Source: Gammaproteobacteria bacterium (lineage in GTDB: Bacteria; Pseudomonadota; Gammaproteobacteria; S144-34). Taken from it: a stretch of DNA of 12,434 nt. The translations under genes and the position numbers were made by a program. Location: positions 1 through 12,434 of the forward strand of contig WFOW01000365.1 of NCBI GenBank assembly GCA_015487895.1, given 5' to 3'. Within the stretch, counting starts at the first letter, position 1; every line of letters starts with the position of its first letter. Shown in pieces: positions 12,401 through 12,434 of this stretch. The notes below the pieces were generated by a model. It had not been told where the DNA came from. It saw only the letters and a list, made by a program, of their open reading frames with translations, and did no database searches.

Positions 12401-12434
12401 AGCGCGGCGGCGGCGCGGGGCGGTGCGCCGGCGC

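Noticed and set aside
12401..12434. Anything in the last 34 bases
   Set aside because: Only GC-rich sequence upstream of the NTF2-like gene; no ribosome site or promoter recognised.

Overview
The window is very GC-rich and tightly packed, with few intergenic bases. It looks like the chromosome of a chemolithoautotrophic, sulfur-oxidising proteobacterium. The best fit is a gammaproteobacterium of the Chromatiales/Ectothiorhodospiraceae kind. The grounds are gene content (Qmo-type electron transfer proteins, a CbbQ/CbbO RuBisCO activase pair, a TusA-family protein, and a pyrE/exonuclease III pair arranged like Pseudomonas pyrE-crc). The taxon is an inference; there is no rRNA gene to check it.

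Bases 1-5088 (minus strand) hold one tight operon read right to left: qmoA, qmoB, hdrC, hdrB. The last gene is cut by the left edge. Gaps are 3, 12 and 5 bases, and each downstream gene has a Shine-Dalgarno sequence in or next to the preceding stop. This is the form of the Qmo complex in which the membrane subunit QmoC is replaced by two soluble HdrC- and HdrB-like proteins. The complex is expected to exchange electrons with APS reductase (AprAB) in dissimilatory sulfur metabolism; aprBA is not in the window. A 318-base intergenic region (5089-5406) follows. It contains a GC-rich hairpin, a LysR-type operator-like dyad and a short terminator-like hairpin with a T7 tract.

Bases 5407-8375 (plus strand) hold cbbQ and cbbO, a MoxR-type AAA+ ATPase and its von Willebrand A partner, diverging from the qmo operon. 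No RuBisCO gene is present. Next, on the same strand after a strong GC hairpin, is a 169-residue protein that I read as two TusA-like domains in tandem. The first lacks the catalytic CPxP cysteine and the second keeps it. This is the most unusual protein in the window.

From 9040 onward are housekeeping genes: pyrE (minus), then a 255-base intergenic region filled with five successive perfect or near-perfect palindromes plus a possible 14-codon leader ORF, then an exonuclease III family gene (plus), which overlaps by 4 bases an AmpG-like MFS permease. The permease converges on a small NTF2/SnoaL-like protein, and their two stop codons share the bases CTAG.

Taken together, the left two thirds suggests coupling of reduced-sulfur oxidation (Qmo/Hdr, TusA-like) with CO2 fixation (CbbQO). 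The right third is nucleotide synthesis, DNA repair and cell-wall recycling. I saw no mobile element, CRISPR array, tRNA or rRNA.
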